From the IMG/VR virus record IMGVR_UViG_3300046171_000181, positions 1 through 40,894 of that record: a DNA stretch of 40,894 nucleotides, one strand, 5' to 3'. The notes under the pieces are model-generated. The model saw nothing but the letters and a program-made list of their open reading frames with translations, made no database searches and had not been told where the DNA came from. This DNA is from a virus. A program made the position numbers and the translations under genes. Shown piece by piece: positions 1 through 8,661 of the stretch (position 1 is its first letter; every line of letters begins with the position of its first letter).

Positions 1-1
1 A

Positions 2-988
2 GAAGATAGATTAGAAGTAGCAGGGGGCGCTTTAAAAGTAAAAGCATCAGCAAATCACGTAGAACAAGCTTATATAAAATTTGGCAGGACTGACCAAGCT
101 AATGGTAATTTTGAGAATCATATAAAATCTATGACTGGGAGTGGTGCTTCACAAAACAAAATGACATTCTCACTATGTAATACATCAGCAACAGGGAGAG
201 TTGACCTTTTAACACTAGATGGTGGTAATAATAGATCTTATTTTGGAAGTGGAAACGTAGGTATCGGAACGTCAGCACCCAGTTATAAATTGCAAGTAAA
301 TGGAACTGCTTATATAAATGAAACTCTTTATGTAAATGGTGAAACTACTGTTGATGACGATTTAAAAGTTGCAGGTACAATACAAATTACAGGCACTGGG
401 GCTGTACCTTCATCTGGAGCAGGTATATATAGACCTGCTAGTGATACGTTAGGTTTCTTTACTTCAGCTACAGAAAGAATGCGTATTGCATCTAACGGTG
501 ATATTTTATTTGGAACAGCTTCAAAAGGTAATGATTTTTGTTATTGGGAATATGCTACTAACAATAGATTAATTTTAAATATAGGTAGTTCAGTAACAAG
601 TTCACAAGATATAATTAATTTTAGAAATCCAAATGGAATAGTTGGTGGTATCAATACTGATGGATTTACAACTAGTTTTAGTTCATCATCGGATTATAGA
701 TTAAAAGAGAATGTAGTAGAAATGACTGATGCTTTAGATAGAGTAAGCAATTTAAAACCTAGTAGATTTAATTTTATAGGAGAAGAAAAAACAGTAGATG
801 GATTTTTAGCACACGAAGTAAGTGATATAGTGCCAGAAGCAATATCTGGAACTAAAGATGCTGTAGATGAAAAAGGTAATCCTATATACCAAGGAATAGA
901 CCAAAGTAAATTAGTACCATTATTAGTTGGTGCGATACAAGAATTAAAAGCAGAAATAGAAAATTTAAAATCACAAATAAATAATTAA
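2..988 (+). CDS. Tail fibre/tailspike C-terminal part with S74 intramolecular chaperone domain (5' truncated)
   Basis: The frame is open from base 2 with no stop before the first ATG at 131, so the gene is cut by the window edge and about 328 residues are visible. The body has glycine- and asparagine-rich beta repeats, including a GNVGIGT motif typical of phage fibre shafts. The last ~99 residues begin with SDYRLKENV and contain VDGFLAHEVSDIVPEA and a terminal coiled coil. This matches the peptidase S74 chaperone of endosialidase family, which trimerises the fibre and then cleaves itself off at the conserved serine before DYRLKEN. The protein should sit on the outside of the tail and bind the host surface. 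Receptor specificity cannot be read from the sequence. The next gene starts 1 base after the stop. Confidence 0.9.
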   Translation, partial: EDRLEVAGGALKVKASANHVEQAYIKFGRTDQANGNFENHIKSMTGSGASQNKMTFSLCNTSATGRVDLLTLDGGNNRSYFGSGNVGIGTSAPSYKLQVNGTAYINETLYVNGETTVDDDLKVAGTIQITGTGAVPSSGAGIYRPASDTLGFFTSATERMRIASNGDILFGTASKGNDFCYWEYATNNRLILNIGSSVTSSQDIINFRNPNGIVGGINTDGFTTSFSSSSDYRLKENVVEMTDALDRVSNLKPSRFNFIGEEKTVDGFLAHEVSDIVPEAISGTKDAVDEKGNPIYQGIDQSKLVPLLVGAIQELKAEIENLKSQINN

Positions 989-989
989 A

Positions 990-1349
990 ATGGCAAACAC
1001 TTACAAATGGACCATTAATGCATTAGATGCAAAGGTCGCAGTAGAAGATGGCAACGAAAACGTTGTCTACACAGTACATTGGGGCTATAGCGCTACTGAT
1101 GAAACTGGAGAACACTCAGCAAGTTCTATTGGAACTCACGGAGTAGAATACGATGCGGATAGCTTCACCGCTTACGAAGATCTTACAGAAGAAATGGTAA
1201 TTGGCTGGTTAGAAGGCGGATTGGATGTTGAATCAATGAAAGCAGGATTAGATTCTCAAATTGAAAAATTAATCACTCCAACAGAAACAACTTATCATAC
1301 CCCTTTTGCACCGGTTATTGAACAACCAGTGGTTGAAGAAACAGAATAA
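990..1349 (+). CDS. Conserved phage protein of unknown function, 119 aa
   Basis: This compact acidic protein begins MANTYKWTINALDAKVAVED and has alternating hydrophobic/polar strands that suggest a small beta-rich domain (residues ~1-65). A helical segment follows, then a Pro/Glu-rich tail ending PVVEETE. Proteins with this N-terminus are familiar next to phage tail-fibre genes, but I know of no assigned function. It starts one base after the tail-fibre stop, so it is probably co-translated with it. A fibre-associated or assembly role is inferred from position only. Local GC content is slightly higher than in the neighbours. Confidence 0.75.
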   Translation: MANTYKWTINALDAKVAVEDGNENVVYTVHWGYSATDETGEHSASSIGTHGVEYDADSFTAYEDLTEEMVIGWLEGGLDVESMKAGLDSQIEKLITPTETTYHTPFAPVIEQPVVEETE

Positions 1350-1421
1350 GTTAGAAAACCAGTAAAATAAGTAATAATAATAAATAAGTAAATATAATTT
1401 AATAATTTAATTTTAAAAACC

Positions 1422-1685
1422 ATGAGTGAAAACAAAATTACCCAAGAACAATTAGAAGAGTTGCAAGGTTATGTAGGAAAACTAAATAACGCTGCAACAC
1501 AAATTGGAAACCTTGAATTACAAAAGCATCAGATTAATCATGTTGCTGCTGAGGTTCAATCTGATTTAAACAAATTCCAAACTAAACTTGAAGAAAAATA
1601 TGGAAAAGTTTCTATTAATATCCAAGACGGAACCTATAAACCAATCGAAGAAGAAGAAGTTGTAGAACCCGAAGTAGTAAAATAA
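1422..1685 (+). CDS. Small coiled-coil protein, 87 aa, unknown function
   Basis: Nearly the whole protein is predicted helix with heptad-like spacing of Leu/Ile/Val (EELQGYVGKLNNAATQIGNL and onward), followed by an acidic tail rich in Glu and Val. The start ATG follows a 72-base A/T-only leader (1350-1421) with no Shine-Dalgarno sequence. The next gene begins 4 bases after the stop. No family is recognised. The small helical architecture could fit a chaperone or assembly factor, but nothing in the sequence proves that. Confidence 0.65.
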   Translation: MSENKITQEQLEELQGYVGKLNNAATQIGNLELQKHQINHVAAEVQSDLNKFQTKLEEKYGKVSINIQDGTYKPIEEEEVVEPEVVK

Positions 1686-1689
1686 AATT

Positions 1690-1908
1690 ATGTCACTGGT
1701 AAGAAAAATTAGTATAGGTAGAGACTATAAAAATGACGCTATGCATTATGCTGTTGGCCAAGAAGTTTATGGCGGCCATACAATATGCGATATTATAGAA
1801 GAATCAGATAAATTTTCTATTTATATTAAAAAAAATAACGAAGTATTACCGTGGAAAGATTTTAATAAGAATATGGCTATAGCCGTTGAATATAACTTAG
1901 AATATTAA
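1690..1908 (+). CDS. Hypothetical protein, 72 aa
   Basis: The ORF begins MSLVRKISIGRDYKNDAMHY and contains a glycine turn (GQEVYGGHTICDI) followed by alternating charged and hydrophobic residues. This suggests a small beta-rich domain. Its stop codon overlaps the ATG of the next gene by one base (TAATG), which implies coupled translation. I recognise no family. The tight packing between genes on both sides is the main support that it is real. Confidence 0.6.
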   Translation: MSLVRKISIGRDYKNDAMHYAVGQEVYGGHTICDIIEESDKFSIYIKKNNEVLPWKDFNKNMAIAVEYNLEY

Positions 1909-2498
1909 TGCAAAGTTTATTTAACTTCATAGTTAAACCTAAAAACGAAAGATACGATAATAAAAAATATATTGATGGCAAGGAACTTTTGTTAAATACA
2001 GAAATTTCTGATTACCGATATGTTAGTCGTATTGGAATAGTGACAGCAATACCTAAATCACAAAAAACTGAAATACAAGTTGGTGATGAAGTTATTGTAC
2101 ATCACAATGTTTTTAGAAGATGGTATGATATTCGTGGAGAAGAAAAAAATAGCAGAAGCTATTATAAAGAAGACGAATACTTTGTAACATCAGATCAAAT
2201 ATTTTTATACAAACGAAACATGAATTGGCAAGCGCCAAAAGGTTTTTGTTTTATTAAACCAATTGTATCTAATAATATATTATTAAATGAAAATGAAGTT
2301 CCACTACGTGGAATTATAAAATATGTTGATAAAGAACTTAAAGATATTAATAAAGAAGATTTAATTGGTTTTACACCAAGCAGTGAATATGAATTTATTG
2401 TTGATGGTGAAAGAATGTACAGAGTGCCAACAAATTCAATATCTATTAAGTATGAACGTCAAGGAACAGAAACAGAATATAATCCGAGCTGGTTATGA
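1908..2498 (+). CDS. Putative GroES-like co-chaperonin fold protein, 196 aa
   Basis: Residues ~40-105 resemble the co-chaperonin beta-barrel: a GIVTAIP strand, then VGDEVIVHHNVF, then a Tyr/Asp-rich mobile-loop-like stretch, then a closing Asp-Gln-Ile-Phe-Leu-Tyr strand. This parallels the G-x-V-x-A-x-G / VGDxVLF / DILA order of GroES. A second half (~110-196) has a similar GIIKYVD plus strand pattern. Some phages encode such proteins to remodel host GroEL for capsid folding (T4 gp31 is the classic case). The placement before packaging and capsid genes fits. The match is by pattern only and no catalytic residues exist to confirm it. It starts on the previous gene's stop and overlaps the next gene by 47 bases. 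Confidence 0.5.
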   Translation: MQSLFNFIVKPKNERYDNKKYIDGKELLLNTEISDYRYVSRIGIVTAIPKSQKTEIQVGDEVIVHHNVFRRWYDIRGEEKNSRSYYKEDEYFVTSDQIFLYKRNMNWQAPKGFCFIKPIVSNNILLNENEVPLRGIIKYVDKELKDINKEDLIGFTPSSEYEFIVDGERMYRVPTNSISIKYERQGTETEYNPSWL

Positions 2499-2724
2499 GG
2501 CAGTCAAAGAACTTGTTAAAGTTGCAAAAGAACCGATTGTTGAAACTGATGATGATGTTTCAGCCGATAGACTCAAGAACGCTGCAGCCACTAAAAAGCT
2601 TGCAATATTCGATGCATTCGAGATTTTAAATAGAATAGAAGTTGAAAACGCATTACTTGAGGGTAAAAACATAGAAGAAAAACCAAGGTCGTTTAAAGGC
2701 TTTGCTGAAAGAAGATCTAAGTAA
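2452..2724 (+). CDS. Small helical protein just before terminase, candidate small terminase subunit (90 aa)
   Basis: The open frame extends further upstream, but I choose the ATG at 2452. It gives a 90-residue protein and only a 47-base overlap with the preceding gene, while the upstream ATG at 2365 overlaps far more. The product has an Ala/Val/Lys helix (EAVKELVKVAKEP), an Asp-rich turn, then SADRLKNAAATKKLAIFDAF and further helix. It lies immediately upstream of the large terminase and overlaps its ATG by one base. That is the usual slot for a small terminase or packaging regulator, so this role is inferred from position. A clear DNA-binding helix-turn-helix is not visible. Confidence 0.6.
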   Translation: MNVKEQKQNIIRAGYEAVKELVKVAKEPIVETDDDVSADRLKNAAATKKLAIFDAFEILNRIEVENALLEGKNIEEKPRSFKGFAERRSK

Positions 2725-4937
2725 TGTACGAGCAATCATTATATCGCATTATAGAGCCTATAAAAATTAATACGATTAAAAGGCTTAATAAAGCAAAAAA
2801 GTGGAAATATGGATACGATAAAGACCATGACGTGGTTGTTATTAGTCATACTGGGCAAATTGGTGAGATATATGATATACAAAATTTAAAAATAGCATTG
2901 CCCCCTACACCGAAAAGCTTAAATAAAGAAAATAATAAATGGAGTAAAATAGAATATCCAAAAGAACTTTCAAAGTTAAAAACGATATTTGATTGGAAAG
3001 ATTTACCAAGTGAATTTAAAAATAAGTGGAATGCATATATTGATACAGAATTTACCAAACGTGATGAAGGTTATTGGTTCTATAACAAAGATATTCCTAC
3101 TTATATTACTGGGTCTCATTATATGTACTTGCAGTGGACTAAAATCGACGTGGGTGCTCCAGACTTCAGAGAAGCAAATAGATTATTCTTTATATTCTGG
3201 GAAGCTTGCAAAGCAGATACAAGATGCTACGGAATGTGCTACCTCAAAAATAGACGGAGTGGCTTTTCATTCATGGCATCAGCAGAGACTGTTAACCAAG
3301 CTACCATCTCTTCAGACTCTAGGTTTGGGATATTATCCAAATCTGGTGCTGACGCAAAAAAAATGTTTACAGATAAGGTCGTTCCAATATCCGTTAATTA
3401 CCCATTCTTTTTTAAACCCATACAGGATGGAATGGATAGACCTAAGACTGAATTGGCTTATCGTGTACCCGCAAGTAAATTTACAAAAAAGAGCATACTC
3501 ACAAACCAAAGGACCGAGGAGCTCTCAGGGTTGGATACTACAATCGACTGGAAAAATACAGGGAACAACTCATACGACGGTGAAAAACTTTCCTTACTTA
3601 TCCACGATGAAGCAGGTAAATGGGAGAGGCCCGAGAACATACTCAACAACTGGCGTGTCACGAAAACCACGTTAAGATTAGGAAGTAGAGTTATTGGTAA
3701 ATGTATGATGGGTTCAACAAGTAACTCATTAGACAAAGGTGGTGAAAACTTTAAAAAACTATATAATGATTCAGATGTTACAAAAAGAAACCGCAATGGA
3801 CAGACTCGCTCAGGATTATATAGTTTGTTCATACCTATGGAATGGAACTTCGAGGGATTCATTGATTCTTTTGGACTACCTGTATTCAATACGCCAGAAA
3901 AACCAGTCGAAGATAACTATGGCCAATACATTGACATCGGGGTTATTGAACACTGGGAAAATGAAGTTGAAGGATTAAAAGGAGATCAAGACGGTTTAAA
4001 TGAATTTTATAGACAATTTCCAAGGACTGAAGAACATGCTTTCAGAGATGAAACTAAAAATAGCATATTTAATCTTGCTAAGATTTACGAACAGATTGAT
4101 TTTAATGAAGAAGCTAGATACTCTGCTCTTGTTACTCGTGGCAGTTTTCAGTGGGAAAACGGGATCAAAGATTCAAAAGTAGAATTTGTACCAAATTTAA
4201 ATGGTAGATTTAATATAAGCTGGGTTCCAACTAAAAATTTACAAAATAGAGTAATAATAAAAAATGGTAGCAAGTATCCAGGAAACGAACATATTGGTGC
4301 ATTTGGTTGCGATAGTTATGATATATCCGGAACTACAGATGGCAAAGGTTCTAAAGGGTCATTACATGGTCTTACTAAGTTCAGTATGGAAGAGGTGCCA
4401 GCAAATAGGTTTTTTCTGGAGTATATAGCTAGACCGCAAACAGCAGAAATGTTTTTTGAGGATATACTTATGGCATTACATTTTTATGGTATGCCAATAC
4501 TTGCAGAAAATAATAAACCAAGATTATTATACTATTTAAAAAGAAGAGGATATAGAGGTTATTCAATGAATAGACCTGATAAAGTTTGGAATAAATTATC
4601 AGCTGCTGAAAAAGAAATAGGTGGTATACCAAACTCTAGTGAAGATATAAGACAAGCGCATGCGGCTGCAATTGAAAGTTATATAAATTCTTACGTAGGT
4701 ATAAAACCTGATGGCGACCACGGTGATTTATATTTTAATGAAACATTAAATGATTGGGCTAAGTTTGATATAAACAAAAGAACAAAATTTGATGCGGCAA
4801 TAAGTTCTGGGTTAGCTATTATGGCATGTAATAAAAATTTATATACACCCAAACCTAATATACAATTAAAAAATAAAGTAAACTTTAGTTTTGCTAAATA
4901 CAATAATAAAGGCAATTTTTCAAAAATAATACAATAA
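2724..4937 (+). CDS. terL: Terminase large subunit (DNA packaging ATPase/nuclease)
   Basis: At 737 residues this is a full-length two-domain terminase. Around residue ~175 is KNRRSGFS, a deviant Walker A of the kind in lambda gpA (K-x-x-R-x-G-aromatic-S) rather than the classic GKS/T. A Walker B, LSLLIHDEAG, lies near residue ~291-297 with the catalytic Glu after Asp. The C-terminal half has GAFGCDSYD and later FDAAISSGLA, consistent with an RNase H-like nuclease carrying acidic metal ligands. The protein translocates DNA through the portal into the prohead and cuts concatemers. It is followed directly by the portal gene, whose ATG starts at the next base. Confidence in the family is high; the packaging strategy (cos or headful) cannot be told from this. 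Confidence 0.95.
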   Translation: MYEQSLYRIIEPIKINTIKRLNKAKKWKYGYDKDHDVVVISHTGQIGEIYDIQNLKIALPPTPKSLNKENNKWSKIEYPKELSKLKTIFDWKDLPSEFKNKWNAYIDTEFTKRDEGYWFYNKDIPTYITGSHYMYLQWTKIDVGAPDFREANRLFFIFWEACKADTRCYGMCYLKNRRSGFSFMASAETVNQATISSDSRFGILSKSGADAKKMFTDKVVPISVNYPFFFKPIQDGMDRPKTELAYRVPASKFTKKSILTNQRTEELSGLDTTIDWKNTGNNSYDGEKLSLLIHDEAGKWERPENILNNWRVTKTTLRLGSRVIGKCMMGSTSNSLDKGGENFKKLYNDSDVTKRNRNGQTRSGLYSLFIPMEWNFEGFIDSFGLPVFNTPEKPVEDNYGQYIDIGVIEHWENEVEGLKGDQDGLNEFYRQFPRTEEHAFRDETKNSIFNLAKIYEQIDFNEEARYSALVTRGSFQWENGIKDSKVEFVPNLNGRFNISWVPTKNLQNRVIIKNGSKYPGNEHIGAFGCDSYDISGTTDGKGSKGSLHGLTKFSMEEVPANRFFLEYIARPQTAEMFFEDILMALHFYGMPILAENNKPRLLYYLKRRGYRGYSMNRPDKVWNKLSAAEKEIGGIPNSSEDIRQAHAAAIESYINSYVGIKPDGDHGDLYFNETLNDWAKFDINKRTKFDAAISSGLAIMACNKNLYTPKPNIQLKNKVNFSFAKYNNKGNFSKIIQ

Positions 4938-7355
4938 ATGGCGAAAGTAATAACAAAAGGTATTTTTCCGAGTCAAGCTGTACCAGACGTAGAGAAGTCA
5001 TCTTACGAATATGGAATGCAGGTTGCAAAAGCTATTGAATCTGAATGGTTCAAGAAAGACTCTGGAAGTACGCGTTACTTTGCAAATAGAGATAATTTTC
5101 ACAGATTAAGACTATATGCAAGAGGTGAACAAAGTATACAAAAGTATAAGGATGAGTTGTCTATTAATGGTGATTTATCATATTTAAATTTAGATTGGAA
5201 GCCAGTACCCATTATACCTAAGTTTGTAGATATAGTTGTGAATGGTATTGGCGAAAGAACATATGATATAAAAGCATATTCAGTTGATGATATTTCTACA
5301 CAAAAAAGAACTAAATATGTAGAAAATATGATGAGCGATATGTATGCTAGAGATTTTAAAGCTAGAATACAACAAGCAGTTGGTGTAAATACTTTTAAAA
5401 CTGATCCTAAAAATTTACCAGAAAACGATCAAGAATTGTCATTGCACATGCAATTAAGTTACAAACAATCAACTGAAATTGCACAAGAACAAGCTTTAAC
5501 TAACGTATTTGATTTAAATAAATATCATTTATTAAAGAAAAGATTAGATTATGATATAACTGTTTTAGGTATTGCAGCTATTAAAAATAGTTTTAATACT
5601 GCTGAAGGTATTAAATTAGAATATGTAGATCCTTCGGATTTAGTTTATTCATATACTGAATCACCATATTTTGATGATATATATTATGTAGGTGAAGTGA
5701 GAAGAGTAAGTTTAATTGAACTTAAAAAACGTTATCCTGAACTTACAGAAGAAGATATAAAAGAAATAGAAGGTAAAGGCGGTAATTTAAAATTATATAA
5801 TAAATCATATACAACTTCAGACGCTGAAGATAAAAATTATGTATATGTATTATATTTTGAATATAAAACTTTTGAAAATCAAGTTTATAAAATAAAGCAA
5901 ACAGCATCAGGAGCGGAAAAAGCAATTGAAAAAACAGATCAATTTAACCCGCCAAAAGACGCAAGATCAAGATTTGAAAAAGTAAATAGATCAATTGAAG
6001 TATTGTATCAAGGTGCTAAAATTATTGGACATGAAAATATATTAGAATGGAAAAAATGTATTAATATGACACGTCCAAAATCTGATATAACTAAAGTTGC
6101 AATGAGTTATAATATTGTAGCACCAAGAATATATAAAGGTAAGCCTGAATCATTAGTCGGAAGAATGACGTCGTTCGCAGACATGATTCAAATAACGCAT
6201 CTTAAATTACAACAAGTACTCTCAAGAATGGTTCCCGACGGAGTATTCTTAGATGCGGATGGTATTGCTGAAGTGGATTTAGGTAATGGAACAAATTATA
6301 ATCCACAAGAAGCGTTGAATATGTATTTCCAAACAGGTTCTGTTATTGGTAGATCAATGACACAAGACGGTGAATTTAATAATGGAAGAGTACCTATTCA
6401 AGAATTAAGAGCAGGTGGAGGTAATGCGAAAATTGCAAGTTTAATTAATAGTTACAATTATTATTTACAAATGATGAGAGATGTAACAGGATTGAATGAA
6501 GCAAGAGATGGGAGTACACCGGATAAAAATGCACTAGTTGGTTTACAAAAATTAGCAGCGGCTAATAGTAACACAGCTACAAGGCATATATTACAAGCTA
6601 GTTTATATTTAACATTAAAAACAGCTGAAGCAGTTTCTTTAAGAATATCTGATGTTTTAGAATATAGTAATACTAAAAAATCATTTATACAGTCTTTAGG
6701 TAAATTTAATATAGGTACGCTTGAAGAATTATATGATCTTCATTTACATGATTTTGGTATATTTTTAGAATTAGCACCAGACGAAGAAGAAAAACAATTA
6801 CTTGAAAATAATATTCAAATGGCTCTTCAACAACAACAAATAAATTTAGAAGACGCTATTGATATAAGAGAAATTAAAAATCTTAAATTAGCTAATCAAT
6901 TATTGAAATTAAGAAGAAAGCAAAAGTTTAGTAACGATAGACAAATGCAAATGGAAAATATTCAAGCTCAATCACAATCTAACGCACAAGCATCTCAAGC
7001 AGCAGCGGCAGCTGATATACAAAAACAACAAGGTATTGCAGAAAGTAAAGTACAAATTGCACAAGCACAAAATCAATTTGATATTGCAAAATTAGAAAGA
7101 GAAGCTCAAATTAAAAAAGAATTAATGCAATTTGAATTTGAATTGAATATGCAGCTTAAAACAGCTGAAGCAGATGTAATTAAAAATAAAGAGAAGTATA
7201 AAGAAGATCGTAAAGACGAAAGAACAAAAATACAAGCTTCACAACAAAGTGAATTAATAGACCAGAGAAAATCTGGTAAGCCACCAAAAAACTTTGAATC
7301 TGCAGGGTTTGATACATTAGGTGGATTTGGTTTAGAACAATTTGAACCAAGATAA
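4938..7355 (+). CDS. Portal protein (805 aa)
   Basis: This long protein directly follows terminase and precedes a scaffold-like protein and the capsid protein, the canonical portal position. Residues ~80-400 mix helices and strands with a typical portal body. The segment around RDVTGLNEARDGSTPDKNA and GLQKLAAANSNTATRHI matches the conserved region of long portals in which a peptide with Asn/Ala-rich turns leads into the channel helix. Residues ~640-780 form a long Gln/Ala/Lys-rich coiled coil. Its length is close to that of crAss-like and other Bacteroidota phage portals (~800 aa) and longer than most siphovirus portals. The dodecameric ring would be the DNA gate and tail docking site. Confidence 0.9.
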   Translation: MAKVITKGIFPSQAVPDVEKSSYEYGMQVAKAIESEWFKKDSGSTRYFANRDNFHRLRLYARGEQSIQKYKDELSINGDLSYLNLDWKPVPIIPKFVDIVVNGIGERTYDIKAYSVDDISTQKRTKYVENMMSDMYARDFKARIQQAVGVNTFKTDPKNLPENDQELSLHMQLSYKQSTEIAQEQALTNVFDLNKYHLLKKRLDYDITVLGIAAIKNSFNTAEGIKLEYVDPSDLVYSYTESPYFDDIYYVGEVRRVSLIELKKRYPELTEEDIKEIEGKGGNLKLYNKSYTTSDAEDKNYVYVLYFEYKTFENQVYKIKQTASGAEKAIEKTDQFNPPKDARSRFEKVNRSIEVLYQGAKIIGHENILEWKKCINMTRPKSDITKVAMSYNIVAPRIYKGKPESLVGRMTSFADMIQITHLKLQQVLSRMVPDGVFLDADGIAEVDLGNGTNYNPQEALNMYFQTGSVIGRSMTQDGEFNNGRVPIQELRAGGGNAKIASLINSYNYYLQMMRDVTGLNEARDGSTPDKNALVGLQKLAAANSNTATRHILQASLYLTLKTAEAVSLRISDVLEYSNTKKSFIQSLGKFNIGTLEELYDLHLHDFGIFLELAPDEEEKQLLENNIQMALQQQQINLEDAIDIREIKNLKLANQLLKLRRKQKFSNDRQMQMENIQAQSQSNAQASQAAAAADIQKQQGIAESKVQIAQAQNQFDIAKLEREAQIKKELMQFEFELNMQLKTAEADVIKNKEKYKEDRKDERTKIQASQQSELIDQRKSGKPPKNFESAGFDTLGGFGLEQFEPR

Positions 7356-7384
7356 ATTTTTAAACAATTATATAATATTTTATT

Positions 7385-8641
7385 ATGGCAGAAGACATTA
7401 AAGTTTCAGCTGTAGACGAACAACCAAAGTCTATGGCCGAAAAAGAAGAAACGGTATTAGAAAATGCCGGTATATCCACTAAAGAAGATGGAATGTACAA
7501 ATTAGATTTAAACAAAATTAACGAACAAAAACAAGAAAAAGATGCCGTTTCAGAGCAAAGCACAGATGAGGTTCTTGTACGCAACGAATCCGAAACTAGC
7601 GGAAAAGTTCAAAAACAAGACGTCGAAGAAAAAACTGAAGAATCTACCGGAGAAGAAATCAGCAATGAGAATGTGCGGGATAAAGAAACGCCGATATTAG
7701 AAGAAATAACGGATGAGCAAGAAACCAGTAATGACGAGGCTGCAGTGGTTGCAGAACAAAAAGAAGAGCCGGTTGAACAAATTGAAGAAAAAGAAGTTAA
7801 AGAAGAATTAAATCTACCAGAAAATATCCAGGACTTAATTAAGTTTATGGAAGAAACGGGCGGTAGTTTAGAGGACTATACTCGATTAAACGCAGACTAT
7901 TCAAATGTTGATGATAACACATTGTTAACAGAATATTATAAGCAAACAAAACCTCATTTAAGTTATGATGAAATACAATTTCTTATGGAAGATGAATTTT
8001 CATTTGACGAAGAAATAGATGAGGAAAGAACAATAAAAAGAAAAAAATTAGCTCATAAAGAAGCGGTTGCAAATGCTAAAGACTTTTTGACAGGGCTCAA
8101 GGATCAATATTACAAAGAAGTCAAGTTGGGTTCCAAGTTAGCTCCTGAGCAGCAAAAAGCAATAGATTTTTTCAATCGTTATAATAATGAGCAAAAACAA
8201 GCTGAAGAGTTACTTCAGAAGCAGACATCACATTTTCAAAATGAAACTAATAAAGTTTTTAATAATGATTTTAAAGGTTTTAATTTCAAAGTTGGAGACA
8301 AAAAATTTAGATTCAATGTAAGTGATGCTAATAAAGTAAAAGAAACCCAAAGTGATTTATTAAATGTTTTTAATAAATATGTTAATGAAGATAAAATGCT
8401 CACTAACGCACAAGGATTTCATAAATCTTTATTTGCTGCTTCTAACCCTGATGCGCTAGCAAATCATTTTTATGAGCAAGGCAAAGCCGACGCAATAAAA
8501 CAAATGACTGCAGAAGCTAAGAACATTAATATGGATCCTAGAAAAACTGCAGACGGTTATATTGAAGCAGGCGGAGTTAAAGTTAGAACGATAAGTGGTG
8601 ATAGTAATTCAAAGCTAAAATTAAAACTGAAAAATTATTAA
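7385..8641 (+). CDS. Putative scaffolding protein, acidic, 418 aa
   Basis: The N-terminal ~140 residues are extremely Glu/Gln-rich and low complexity. The middle and C-terminal parts are helical with many Lys/Asn/Gln. The protein lies between portal and major capsid genes, where scaffolding proteins are encoded, and acidic helical composition is typical of scaffolds that guide capsid assembly and then leave. No protease motif was seen. The stretch 7440-7800 is richer in G/C than its neighbours, perhaps from the Glu/Gln/Thr composition. A minor structural protein is an alternative. Confidence 0.7.
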   Translation: MAEDIKVSAVDEQPKSMAEKEETVLENAGISTKEDGMYKLDLNKINEQKQEKDAVSEQSTDEVLVRNESETSGKVQKQDVEEKTEESTGEEISNENVRDKETPILEEITDEQETSNDEAAVVAEQKEEPVEQIEEKEVKEELNLPENIQDLIKFMEETGGSLEDYTRLNADYSNVDDNTLLTEYYKQTKPHLSYDEIQFLMEDEFSFDEEIDEERTIKRKKLAHKEAVANAKDFLTGLKDQYYKEVKLGSKLAPEQQKAIDFFNRYNNEQKQAEELLQKQTSHFQNETNKVFNNDFKGFNFKVGDKKFRFNVSDANKVKETQSDLLNVFNKYVNEDKMLTNAQGFHKSLFAASNPDALANHFYEQGKADAIKQMTAEAKNINMDPRKTADGYIEAGGVKVRTISGDSNSKLKLKLKNY

Positions 8642-8661
8642 AACTAAAAAATTAATTTAAA

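Noticed and set aside
2365-2451. Upstream extension of the small terminase candidate to the ATG at 2365
   Set aside because: It would overlap the GroES-like gene by over 130 bases; the ATG at 2452 gives a more protein-like N-terminus and less overlap.
2989-3675. 228-aa open frame in another frame of the terminase gene
   Set aside because: It lies wholly inside terL, which has clear motifs throughout; the alternative translation is low-complexity and lacks domain signals.
3458-3889. Antisense 143-aa ORF inside terL
   Set aside because: Mirror frame of a well-supported gene; no start context or domain support.
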